6,010 nucleotides of DNA from an uncultured Clostridia bacterium (GCA_910589115.1 CAJUSB010000163.1:1-6010), one strand, 5' to 3'; positions 1 to 5,900 are shown, numbered from the stretch's first letter. Numbers and translations: made by a program. The notes: a model not told the origin generated them from the sequence alone.

Positions 1-260
1 GTCCGCGTAGGACGCCTCCCCGGCGAGGGGCGGGTGTCCAGAGGGCAGCGCCCTCTGGTGCCCGCCGCATAGGCGCGGGTCCAGGGCAGAGCCCTGGCGC
101 TGTCCGCGTAGGACGCCTCCCCGGCGAGGGGCGGGTGTCCAGAGGGCAGCGCCCTCTGGTGCCCGCCGCATAGGCGCGGGTCCAGGGCAGAGCCCTGGCG
201 CTGTCCGCGTAGGACGCCTCCCCGGCGAGGGGCGGGTGTCCAGAGGGCAGCGCCCTCCGG
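1..260. repeat. Tandem array of a 101-bp GC-rich palindromic unit (about 2.6 copies)
   Basis: Units begin at 1, 102 and 203, giving an exact 101-bp period. The first two are identical by eye; the third matches through 257 and ends at 260 with one T-to-C change at 258. Each unit contains a 9-bp perfect stem with a 3-nt loop (38-58 in copy 1: CCAGAGGGC / AGC / GCCCTCTGG), a 7-bp stem with a 3-nt loop (81-97: CCAGGGC / AGA / GCCCTGG), a 5-bp stem around 61-79, and a 4-bp stem at 1-13. The unit itself seems to be two diverged half-units: CCGCRTAGG followed by CGGGT, TCCAG and GGGCAG occurs twice, and the first half carries an extra C/G-rich insert near 14-30. No open reading frame is supported here. 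The array may continue left of the window. It resembles multi-copy intergenic palindromic families (REP/BIME-like in style), but that class assignment is inference. Confidence 0.93.
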
Positions 261-277
261 CAGGGTGAAAAAATTGC

Positions 278-306
278 TTCCCTTTCATTGGACGCTGTGC
301 TATAAT
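278..306 (+). promoter_or_regulatory. Probable sigma-A promoter with extended -10 for the lipoprotein gene
   Basis: A perfect TATAAT lies at 301-306 and is preceded by TG plus one base (298-300), making a complete extended -10 element. The -35 position at 17-bp spacing (278-283, TTCCCT) is a poor match, as expected when an extended -10 compensates. A better-looking TTGCTT at 274-279 would need a 21-bp spacer. Transcription would start near 313, about 30 nt ahead of the ATG at 344. The promoter lies just outside the edge of the 101-bp repeat array, so the array is upstream of, not within, the transcript. Confidence 0.75.
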
Positions 307-343
307 AAATCTGTATGATTATGAGCGGAAGGAGAATTTGGCT

Positions 344-1657
344 ATGAAACGTCTTGTCAGCCTCTGTGCTTCGCTTCTGTTGCTCACCGGCTGCACCTTC
401 TATTCCGGCGATGACCTCCTTCTTGCACCGCAGCCCACAAAGAATTTTGTCGCCCTCCAAGAGCAGCTGCGCAAAATCCTTGACGGCGGCGCAATCTATG
501 CCGTCCCCCAAACCGGGCAGAACCGCAGCACCGTCCAGCTCGTTGATCTCGACGGCGACGGCACCGAGGAAGCAGTCGCCTTTTTCCGCGATTCCTCTAC
601 CTCCAGCACCTTTACTGCCTACGTCTTCAAAAAACAGCAGGATGCTTACGTCCTTTCTGACAGCGTCAGCGGCCACGGCCTTTCCGTCCAGTCCGTCGAA
701 TATCCACGCCTCCGCCCCAGCGGAGAAAAAGGCATCGCCATTTCCTGGGGCCTTGAGGATGGTCAGAGCTGTGCCCTCTCCCTTTGCGATTTTAACGCCA
801 AAGGAAAAATCAACACCCTGCTTACCACCGATTACATTAACTATCGCTTTGCCGATTTGACCGGCGATAATACCGATGAGCTTTTCCTCATCAGCAGCGA
901 AGCCGGAAAAGGCCGTTCTGCCGCCCTTTACGAATATCAAAGCGGTAAAGTCGCCGAGCTGGGCCGTGCCTCCGTTTCCCACGAAGCAATGAGCATCGTC
1001 CGGCTGACCGTCGGCTCCCTGGAAGGCGGCGTACCCGCTATCTTTGCCGAAGAACGCCCCGACAGCGGCAGCGGCCTTATGACTGATATTTTTGCCTACT
1101 ATAATGACCAGCTGCACAACATTTCCCAAAATACCGAGTCCGGTGTCAGCAACGGCAGTTACCGTGCTATGAGCGTTTATGCAACCGATATCGATGGTGA
1201 CCATGTGACCGAACTTCCGCAAAACGTTCTGATGCAGGGATTCTCTGACCCCACCCAGCCCGATGCCCTCTATCTGCTCGATTGGTACTCCTACAGCGCC
1301 GATGGCGTCCCGCGTCTCAAACGCACCACCTACCACAATATCTCGGAAGAATGGTCCTTCCGCTTCCCGGAAGAATGGCGTAACCGGGTGACCGCCGTAA
1401 AAGATACCGTAAACGGTGTTAACCGGACAACCTTCTGCGAGTATGTCGCAGAAGGAGAAAATCCGCCAATTTGTACCATCTATTCTTGCAACAGCGAACA
1501 GGTTTCCCGTCTGTCCGCACTAGAGGGCCTGATTCCCCTTTCCGAAGTCGGAAACATCTACTTTGCCGCCTCTGTAGCCACTGGCAGCAGCCTTGCAATC
1601 ACCGCAGAAGAGCTGCAAAGCCGCTTTAAGGTGTTGACTACCGACTGGATGGGATAA
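344..1657 (+). CDS. Putative lipoprotein with FG-GAP/VCBS-like repeats
   Basis: This encodes a 437-aa secreted, lipid-anchored protein of unknown specific role. The N-terminus is a lipoprotein signal peptide: MKR, a hydrophobic stretch, then the lipobox LLTGC with the lipidated Cys at residue 17. Three Asp-rich loops of the FG-GAP/VCBS (integrin-like beta-propeller, calcium-binding) type are visible: DLDGDGTEE (68-76), DLTGDNTDE (171-179) and DIDGDHVTE (282-290), each following a short beta-like strand. The spacing of about 100-110 residues is wide for classic propeller blades, so the fold is uncertain. After about residue 330 comes a distinct C-terminal part (EEWSFRFPEEWRNRVTAV) without such loops. 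The ATG at 344 is preferred over an in-frame TTG at 338 because AAGGAG (329-334) lies 9 nt from the ATG but only 3 nt from the TTG. The gene has its own promoter. Its coding strand is C-rich, unlike the genes downstream. It probably binds a surface ligand or senses the envelope, which is inferred from localisation only. Confidence 0.85.
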   Translation: MKRLVSLCASLLLLTGCTFYSGDDLLLAPQPTKNFVALQEQLRKILDGGAIYAVPQTGQNRSTVQLVDLDGDGTEEAVAFFRDSSTSSTFTAYVFKKQQDAYVLSDSVSGHGLSVQSVEYPRLRPSGEKGIAISWGLEDGQSCALSLCDFNAKGKINTLLTTDYINYRFADLTGDNTDELFLISSEAGKGRSAALYEYQSGKVAELGRASVSHEAMSIVRLTVGSLEGGVPAIFAEERPDSGSGLMTDIFAYYNDQLHNISQNTESGVSNGSYRAMSVYATDIDGDHVTELPQNVLMQGFSDPTQPDALYLLDWYSYSADGVPRLKRTTYHNISEEWSFRFPEEWRNRVTAVKDTVNGVNRTTFCEYVAEGENPPICTIYSCNSEQVSRLSALEGLIPLSEVGNIYFAASVATGSSLAITAEELQSRFKVLTTDWMG

Positions 1658-1667
1658 ACCCATAAAT

Positions 1668-1695
1668 TTGATATTCTAATACTAAATACTAAATA
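1668..1695 (+). promoter_or_regulatory. Candidate weak promoter overlapping the heptamer tract
   Basis: TTGATA at 1668-1673 differs from the consensus -35 TTGACA at one position. TAAATA at 1690-1695 stands 16 bp downstream and matches TATAAT at only three positions. This would drive the PAS and 93-aa genes. The -10 is poor, and any AT-rich tract can offer such hexamers, so confidence is low. Confidence 0.3.
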
Positions 1696-1715
1696 CTAAA
1701 TACTAAATACTAAAT
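1681..1715. repeat. Heptamer microsatellite, ACTAAAT x5
   Basis: Five perfect consecutive copies of ACTAAAT fill 1681-1715, and a degraded partial copy (CTAAT, 1676-1680) precedes them. The tract sits between the lipoprotein stop (1657) and the PAS gene (1757), in a 99-bp AT-rich gap. Perfect short tandem repeats of this kind can change copy number by replication slippage. Each copy plus the next base supplies a TAAATA hexamer, a weak -10-like sequence. A TTGATA (1668-1673) stands 16 bp before the one at 1690-1695, so the tract could be part of a promoter for the PAS operon. Confidence 0.95.
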
Positions 1716-1718
1716 AAA

Positions 1719-1736
1719 TGCAGGCTCGTGCCTGCA
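1719..1736. terminator. Stem-loop between lipoprotein and PAS genes, possible terminator
   Basis: TGCAGGC and GCCTGCA form a perfect 7-bp stem around a 4-nt loop. On the + strand it is followed only by CATTTCAG, a poor U-tract, so termination of the lipoprotein transcript would be inefficient. On the - strand the stem is followed by TTTATTTAG, a better intrinsic-terminator layout, although no minus-strand gene is seen nearby. It ends 6 nt before the PAS gene's ribosome binding site, so it could instead influence translation initiation. Confidence 0.4.
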
Positions 1737-1756
1737 CATTTCAGAAGGGGCGCAAC

Positions 1757-2134
1757 ATGGAACTTTCATTATTTTTCAGGAGCGTGCTGGAACAGGACCT
1801 GTGTCCTGTCGTGCTTTGCAGCCTGAATCACGAAATCATTTATATGAATCCGGCGGCAGCCGAACGCTATGCACGTTCAGGCGGCGCTTCCCTGGTCGGG
1901 CAGAGCCTGCTTTCCTGCCATAACAGCGCGTCGCGGGATAAAATCGAAAAAGTAGTTGCATGGTTTGCGGCAAGCCCGCAGCATAACCGTGTCTTTACTT
2001 TTCACAGCGAAACGGAAAATAAAGACGTATATATGATAGCCCTGCGCAGACAGGACGGCACACTGGCCGGCTACTACGAAAAGCACGAGTACCGCACGCC
2101 GGAAACCGCCGCGCTCTATCAGATGGATGATTAG
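1757..2134 (+). CDS. Small stand-alone PAS-domain protein
   Basis: This encodes a 125-aa soluble protein that is essentially one PAS domain with no output domain. The PAS features run in order: an N-terminal helix (1-15), CPVVLCSLNHEIIYMNPAAAERY (16-38), which is the typical first strands plus the NxAAE turn, a G-x-S-LLSCHN segment (48-56), a helix (KIEKVVAWFAA, 62-72), then beta strands (NRVFTFHSE, KDVYMIALRR, DGTLAGYYEKHEY). The C-H-N motif followed by S, K and a helix resembles the CHP-containing PAS variant at the end of DUF438 proteins (PAS_10-like), which is recognition from memory. No signal peptide or membrane segment is present. The ATG at 1757 is chosen because AGAAGGGG (1743-1750) stands 6 nt upstream; the longer in-frame ATG at 1718 falls just after the heptamer tract, has no ribosome binding site, and would translate the stem-loop. 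The 93-aa gene starts 13 bp after the stop, so the two are almost certainly co-transcribed. The ligand is unknown; C54/H55 are candidate cofactor-contacting residues by inference. Confidence 0.82.
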   Translation: MELSLFFRSVLEQDLCPVVLCSLNHEIIYMNPAAAERYARSGGASLVGQSLLSCHNSASRDKIEKVVAWFAASPQHNRVFTFHSETENKDVYMIALRRQDGTLAGYYEKHEYRTPETAALYQMDD

Positions 2135-2147
2135 CCGAGGTGCATAA

Positions 2148-2429
2148 ATGGATTATCAGACAATGGTTGCAATGGGTTTGGACGGCGGAGGGCCGCTCAA
2201 GCTCATACTCTGTGGCCGGGTCGAGGAGACCGATGTGGGAAAGTCGGGCATTGTTTCCGTCGTATATGCGACCATGGACCGGGCGGCCGCCGAACGCAGG
2301 CTGTCCGAGCTGATGCTCGCATCTCGTCCGGGGCACTATTATATGGTGTACGGCGTACCGCTGGATGAGGACCTGACGCTGCTGGGCCACTACCCGTCAG
2401 TCGAAGTAACCCGCGAGGACCTGGAATAA
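2148..2429 (+). CDS. Conserved-looking hypothetical protein, 93 aa
   Basis: I do not recognise this family. The gene has a GAGGTG ribosome binding site (2138-2143) shortly before the ATG and starts 13 bp after the PAS gene, so it looks genuinely translated and co-transcribed with it. The predicted product is small, soluble and acidic. It opens with MDYQTMVAMGLDGGGPLK, then a strand-rich stretch (KLILCGRVEET, GIVSVVYATM), a helix with alternating charge (DRAAAERRLSELMLA, about residues 44-58), another strand (HYYMVYGVPLD), and an ending LLGHYPSVEVTREDLE. This is an alpha/beta layout without obvious catalytic residues, Cys clusters or a DNA-binding helix pair. Position suggests a partner or modulator for the PAS protein or the downstream two-component pair; no function is claimed. 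Confidence 0.7.
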   Translation: MDYQTMVAMGLDGGGPLKLILCGRVEETDVGKSGIVSVVYATMDRAAAERRLSELMLASRPGHYYMVYGVPLDEDLTLLGHYPSVEVTREDLE

Positions 2430-2552
2430 AATACTTGATACCATATCCCATATCATAACGACATCTATATAACTTACAGAAATACTTTGCCGGGGCGGAC
2501 CGGAAAAGTGGTGCCTGCGGGTGCCGAAAAAAGGATTGTGAAGGAGTAAGGC
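2430..2552 (+). promoter_or_regulatory. Gap before the response regulator gene, possible internal promoter region
   Basis: This 123-bp gap has an AT-rich first half with TTGATA (2435-2440) and TATAAC (2468-2473), but these are 27 bp apart and do not form a standard pair. The second half is GC-rich with a short CCGG/CCGG stem near 2490-2503 and a repeated GGTGCC. It ends in an excellent AAGGAG (2541-2546) 6 nt before the regulator ATG. No strong terminator is visible, so read-through from the PAS operon is possible, as is an unrecognised promoter. Confidence 0.25.
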
Positions 2553-3242
2553 ATGAAACGGAAGATCTTAGTGCTGGAAGATGAGACAAATATCCGCAGC
2601 TTTGTCGTGCTGAATCTCAAGCGTGCGGGCTATGAGGTAGTCGAAGCCGGTTCAGGCGAAGAGGCGCTGGAGAAATACGCCGATCACCCGGATATTGCAG
2701 TCGCTGTGCTGGATGTGATGCTTCCGGGCATCGACGGCTACGAGGTCTGCCGCACGCTGCGCACACAGGGATATGCGGCGGGCGTCATTATGCTGACTGC
2801 CCGCGTGCAGGAGACCGACAAGGTAACCGGCTTGATGACCGGCGCAGACGATTATGTGACAAAGCCGTTTTCAGTCGTGGAGCTGGTCGCACGGGTCGAT
2901 GCATTATACCGGCGCGTCTCGGGCCGTCCCTTCGGTGATGATGATTCCATTCACTCCGGCCCATTCAAGCTCAATCTGCGTGCCCGTGAAGTGCAGAAAA
3001 ACGGAGTAAAGGTTGATCTCACCCAGATAGAATATGGTATCCTAAAGGCGTTTTTACAGAATATCGGCAAGGCACTCTCACGGGATGACCTGCTGGAAAT
3101 GGTCTGGGGACACCATTATGTGGGGGAACTCAAGATTGTAGACGTCAATATCCGGCGGCTGCGCATCAAAATAGAAGACGACCCAGCGAACCCGCGCTAT
3201 ATCCTGACAGTCCGCGGTTTCGGGTACATGTGGGAGGGCTGA
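2553..3242 (+). CDS. OmpR/PhoB-family response regulator
   Basis: This encodes a 229-aa cytoplasmic transcription factor controlled by phosphorylation, normal in length for the family. The receiver domain spans about residues 3-117: acidic pair E9-D10, phospho-acceptor D54 in VLDVMLPGIDG, switch threonine T82, and K104-P105 in the YVTKPF motif. A linker leads to a winged-helix DNA-binding domain (about 132-228) with LTQIEYGILKAFLQN, the recognition-helix region VDVNIRRLRIKIEDDP, and the closing hairpin YILTVRGFGYMW. All catalytic receiver residues are present, so it should be phosphorylatable. The AAGGAG box lies 6 nt before the ATG. The histidine kinase gene follows after 79 bp and is the natural phosphodonor. 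The target genes cannot be read from the sequence. Confidence 0.96.
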   Translation: MKRKILVLEDETNIRSFVVLNLKRAGYEVVEAGSGEEALEKYADHPDIAVAVLDVMLPGIDGYEVCRTLRTQGYAAGVIMLTARVQETDKVTGLMTGADDYVTKPFSVVELVARVDALYRRVSGRPFGDDDSIHSGPFKLNLRAREVQKNGVKVDLTQIEYGILKAFLQNIGKALSRDDLLEMVWGHHYVGELKIVDVNIRRLRIKIEDDPANPRYILTVRGFGYMWEG

Positions 3243-3244
3243 TC

Positions 3245-3290
3245 CCCCGGCTGCGGGGTGTTGCTTTCCGATAGGGCGCACAGCGTCCCT
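3245..3290 (+). other. Two small stem-loops in the regulator-kinase gap
   Basis: CCCCG/CGGGG (3245-3258, 4-nt loop) starts 2 nt after the regulator stop and is followed by TGTTGCTTT, a weak terminator-like layout. A second stem (3273-3290) pairs AGGGCGC with GCGTCCCT around ACA with one bulged T. They could lower kinase expression relative to the regulator, or protect the regulator mRNA 3' end. This is inference from folding by eye. Confidence 0.35.
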
Positions 3291-3321
3291 AAAACGAACA
3301 GATCGGGATTTGAAAACGCTT

Positions 3322-4851
3322 ATGAAACAGAAAAAACGCCGTCCGCGCCGCCGTCCGCCTGCCGCACCGGCCGCACCTGTTGAAAACGAAATAAAGGTAC
3401 AGCATACGCCGGGCGGACTGAAAGGGCGCTGGCTGCTCAATTCTCTGAGCCTGGTGCTGCTCATCCTAGCTGCGGTTATTATTTTTGTCTCGGTTGGCGT
3501 TTCGCAGTATTATTACACGACGATACGCAATAATTTGCAGGGACGCGTCAACACGACGGCAGCGACCTTTCGCAATTACTGGACAAGCAGCTATGACCAG
3601 TTTTACTCTTCTGCCCGGCGCTACGTGCTGGAATACGAATTTAAGGACAAGCTGGAGATTCAGTTTCTGAATCAGTACAGCCGTGTTATTCTTTCCACAT
3701 CGGGACTAACGGCAGATTCCATCCCGGCGACCGGTGATGTGGAAAAGGCGCTGACCACCCTCACCAGCTCCTCTTGGATTGGAGAGGACCCGCTTTCCGG
3801 CGAACGGGTTATGAGCTGCACAGCCCCGCTGTTTACGGAGAACGGGGACATGATCGGCGGCCTGCGCGTGATTACTTCACTGCGGATTGCCGAACGGCAG
3901 ATCCATCAGATCATCCTGCTGACGATTTTTGCCGGACTGCTGTTTGTAGCACTGGTTATTTTATCCAATCAATATTTTATTAAAACGATATTAGAGCCGG
4001 TTGTCCGCATCAATGAGATTGTGCGGGAAATCACGGCAGGCCGCTACGGTATGCGTTTGCAAAAGGTATACGATGATGAAATCGGCCAACTGTGTGATAA
4101 TATCAACTATATGTCAGATGAGATCGCACGGGCGGAGCGCATGAAAAATGATTTTATTTCATCGCTTTCGCACGAGCTGCGCACCCCGCTCACCGCGATT
4201 GGCGGCTGGAGCGAAACGCTGCTTGCCGGGGGCAGCGAAGACCCGGAGGCACTTTCGCAGGGCCTGGAGATTATCCACAAGGAAGCCAAGCGGCTGACCA
4301 GCATGGTCGAGGAGCTCATGGACTACGCGCGCATCGAAGGCGGGCGTATGACGTTGGAGATTGAGAATTTTGACCTGTCGCTTGAGCTTTATGAAGCGGT
4401 ATATATGTATGAAAACCTGCTGGAAAAGGAAAAAATGAAATTAAACTATGATGAGGACCCGGAGGACAATTATTTTGTATCGGGCGACCGGCATCGGATG
4501 AAGCAGGTATTTTTGAATGTAATAGATAACGCAGCCAAATACGGCGCAGAGGGTGGAAAAATCAATGTATCCATCCTGCGGCGGCGGAATCAGATTCGTG
4601 TAAAGGTACGTGACTATGGCCCGGGCATTCCGGAGGCCGAGCTGCCGTTTGTCAAGGAGAAATTCTACAAAGGCAGTTCCAAGCAGCGCGGCAGCGGGAT
4701 AGGGCTTGCAGTGACGGATGAAATTGTCAAGCTGCACGGCGGCACGCTGGAGATCCGCAGTGTAGTGGGCCAGGGAACGATTGTTGTGATTACGGTCCCG
4801 GCGGCTGCGGCAAAGAAAACGGAAACTTCTCAGGAGGAGAAAGATGATTAA
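3322..4851 (+). CDS. Membrane sensor histidine kinase (HAMP, HisKA, HATPase_c)
   Basis: This encodes a 509-aa inner-membrane kinase, partner of the response regulator before it. It begins with a cytoplasmic Arg/Pro/Ala-rich tail (KQKKRRPRRRPPAAPAAP), followed by TM1 (about 37-61), an extracytoplasmic domain of about 130 residues that looks PAS/Cache-like (FLNQYSRVILSTSG; ERVMSCTAPLFTENGDMIGG), TM2 (about 195-218) and a HAMP linker (about 219-267). The HisKA H-box is SLSHELRTPL with phospho-accepting H284. The ATPase domain has N-box N403 (IDNAAKYG), G1 DYGPGIP (431-437), an F-box-like KFYKGSSKQ, and G2 GSGIGLAV (457-464). All catalytic motifs are intact. The start is uncertain: an in-frame TTG at 3310 would add four residues, and neither start has a good ribosome binding site (GGGA at 3305-3308 is the only purine cluster). 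ATG was preferred. The signal sensed is unknown; the overall layout is PhoR/WalK-like. Confidence 0.95.
   Translation: MKQKKRRPRRRPPAAPAAPVENEIKVQHTPGGLKGRWLLNSLSLVLLILAAVIIFVSVGVSQYYYTTIRNNLQGRVNTTAATFRNYWTSSYDQFYSSARRYVLEYEFKDKLEIQFLNQYSRVILSTSGLTADSIPATGDVEKALTTLTSSSWIGEDPLSGERVMSCTAPLFTENGDMIGGLRVITSLRIAERQIHQIILLTIFAGLLFVALVILSNQYFIKTILEPVVRINEIVREITAGRYGMRLQKVYDDEIGQLCDNINYMSDEIARAERMKNDFISSLSHELRTPLTAIGGWSETLLAGGSEDPEALSQGLEIIHKEAKRLTSMVEELMDYARIEGGRMTLEIENFDLSLELYEAVYMYENLLEKEKMKLNYDEDPEDNYFVSGDRHRMKQVFLNVIDNAAKYGAEGGKINVSILRRRNQIRVKVRDYGPGIPEAELPFVKEKFYKGSSKQRGSGIGLAVTDEIVKLHGGTLEIRSVVGQGTIVVITVPAAAAKKTETSQEEKDD
4832..4843 (+). promoter_or_regulatory. Strong ribosome binding site inside the kinase gene
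   Basis: AGGAGGAG (4832-4839) is within the last codons of the kinase gene and ends 4 nt before the ATG at 4844. It fixes the DUF1385 start despite the unusual N-terminal extension and indicates translational coupling across the 8-bp overlap. Confidence 0.85.
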
Positions 4852-5899
4852 ATATTTTTCCCGCCTGCCCTGGCTGGTGGCCGGGGCGGCGGCAGCGGCG
4901 GCCGTACCGGACGAAGGAGACGGACGCCGGGAAAAGCAAGCCAAAAGCAAGCACGAAAACAAGAACGAGAAAAAGAAGAAAACGACGATAGGCGGACAGG
5001 CTCTGATTGAAGGGATCATGATGAAGGGGCCCAAGCGGACGTGTATCTGTGTACGCAAGCCGGACGGGGAGCTGGTATTTAAGGAGACGGACGCAAAGCC
5101 CGTGCCGTTTTTTTGGAAGCTGCCGGTTTTCCGAGGAATGTACAGCCTGTACACGGCAATGAAGGACGGGGTAGAAGCGATTAACTATTCAGCTTCTTTT
5201 TTTGAAGAGGAAGAAGCGACGGCTGAACCTTCCAAATTTGAGCGTTGGCTGGAACAGAAGCTGGACTCAGACCGTTTGGAAAAAGCGGTTATGGCGATTG
5301 CAATGGTAGTTGGCATTGGTATGCCGGTTGTTTTATTTTTCGTTTTGCCTGCGCTGCTGGTGGGACTGATCCCGGAGAGTGCACCATTCTGGACGCGGAA
5401 CATATTGGAGAGTGCGGTGCGCATTTTGATTTTCCTGGCTTTTATGTGGTCGGTATCACACATGAAGGATATCCGGCGCACGTTTGAGTACCATGGCGGG
5501 GAGCACAAGACGATATTCTGCTATGAAGACGGGCTGGATTTGACGGTAGCGCATGTACGGGAGATGCCGCGATTCCATCCGCGTTGTGGTACGAGCTTTA
5601 TGTTTGTCATGATTCTGATCAGCATTGTTGTTTTCACGATGGTATTCACGCTGATTTCCACAACGAACCCATGGCTCCGCATGGTACTTCGATTAGGGAT
5701 GCTGCCTTTTGTTGTTGGCATTGCATATGAGATCAACCGGTATGCGGGACGTTATGACAACGCGCTCACGAATGTTTTGCGTTGGCCGGGCATACAGATG
5801 CAGCACCTGACTGTTTTCGAGCCTGACGACAGCATGATAGAGGTAGCGATTGAAGCGATGAAGCGCGTCATCCCGGATGACGACAGTGACAACTGGTAA
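4844..5899 (+). CDS. yqhQ: DUF1385 family membrane protein (YqhQ-like)
   Basis: This encodes a 351-aa multi-pass membrane protein of the DUF1385 family, which includes B. subtilis YqhQ; its biochemical role is not established to my knowledge. Family hallmarks are all present: GGQALIEGIMMKGP (50-63), EYHGGEHKTIFCYE (215-228), RFHPRCGTSF (243-252), YEINRYAGRY (295-304) and PGIQMQHLTVFEPDDSMIEVAI (315-336). Four hydrophobic segments lie at about 147-175, 187-205, 251-273 and 277-296. The conserved His, Glu and Cys residues could bind metal (inference). The first 47 residues are unusual: a short hydrophobic Ala-rich stretch (WLVAGAAAAAAVP, 10-22) followed by a Lys/Glu-rich linker (KQAKSKHENKNEKKKK), whereas the family generally begins near the GGQ motif. 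The start is nevertheless well supported by AGGAGGAG. The gene overlaps the kinase by 8 bp. In many Firmicutes this family sits beside prmC and prfA; those would have to lie beyond the right edge. Confidence 0.92.
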   Translation: MIKYFSRLPWLVAGAAAAAAVPDEGDGRREKQAKSKHENKNEKKKKTTIGGQALIEGIMMKGPKRTCICVRKPDGELVFKETDAKPVPFFWKLPVFRGMYSLYTAMKDGVEAINYSASFFEEEEATAEPSKFERWLEQKLDSDRLEKAVMAIAMVVGIGMPVVLFFVLPALLVGLIPESAPFWTRNILESAVRILIFLAFMWSVSHMKDIRRTFEYHGGEHKTIFCYEDGLDLTVAHVREMPRFHPRCGTSFMFVMILISIVVFTMVFTLISTTNPWLRMVLRLGMLPFVVGIAYEINRYAGRYDNALTNVLRWPGIQMQHLTVFEPDDSMIEVAIEAMKRVIPDDDSDNW

Positions 5900-5900
5900 C

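Noticed and set aside
1..260. CRISPR-like array
   Set aside because: The 101-bp units are repeated in full with no variable spacers of regular length, and no cas genes are present.
338..343. TTG start at 338 for the lipoprotein
   Set aside because: It is only 3 nt from AAGGAG; the ATG at 344 has proper spacing and gives a standard MKR signal peptide.
354..860. Alternative plus-strand frame of 168 codons within the lipoprotein gene
   Set aside because: It is Ser/Pro/Ala-rich shadow translation of the C-rich coding strand; the lipoprotein frame has a signal peptide, lipobox and repeated motifs.
1718..1756. Longer PAS protein starting at the ATG at 1718
   Set aside because: There is no ribosome binding site before it, it would translate the stem-loop, and the added residues are not PAS-like; the ATG at 1757 has a good site.
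1995..2589. Overlapping minus-strand reading frames opposite the PAS and 93-aa genes
   Set aside because: There are no recognisable motifs, and their compositions (Arg, Pro, Ser, His-rich) are typical of antisense shadow frames.
4271..4279. Perfect DnaA-box consensus TTATCCACA
   Set aside because: It is a single site inside the kinase HisKA domain, encoding the ordinary residues of IIHKEA, with no cluster of boxes nearby; most likely coincidence.
4441..5154. Minus-strand reading frame of 237 codons across the kinase/DUF1385 junction
   Set aside because: It is antisense to two genes with complete family motifs, and its translation is low-complexity with no recognisable domain.
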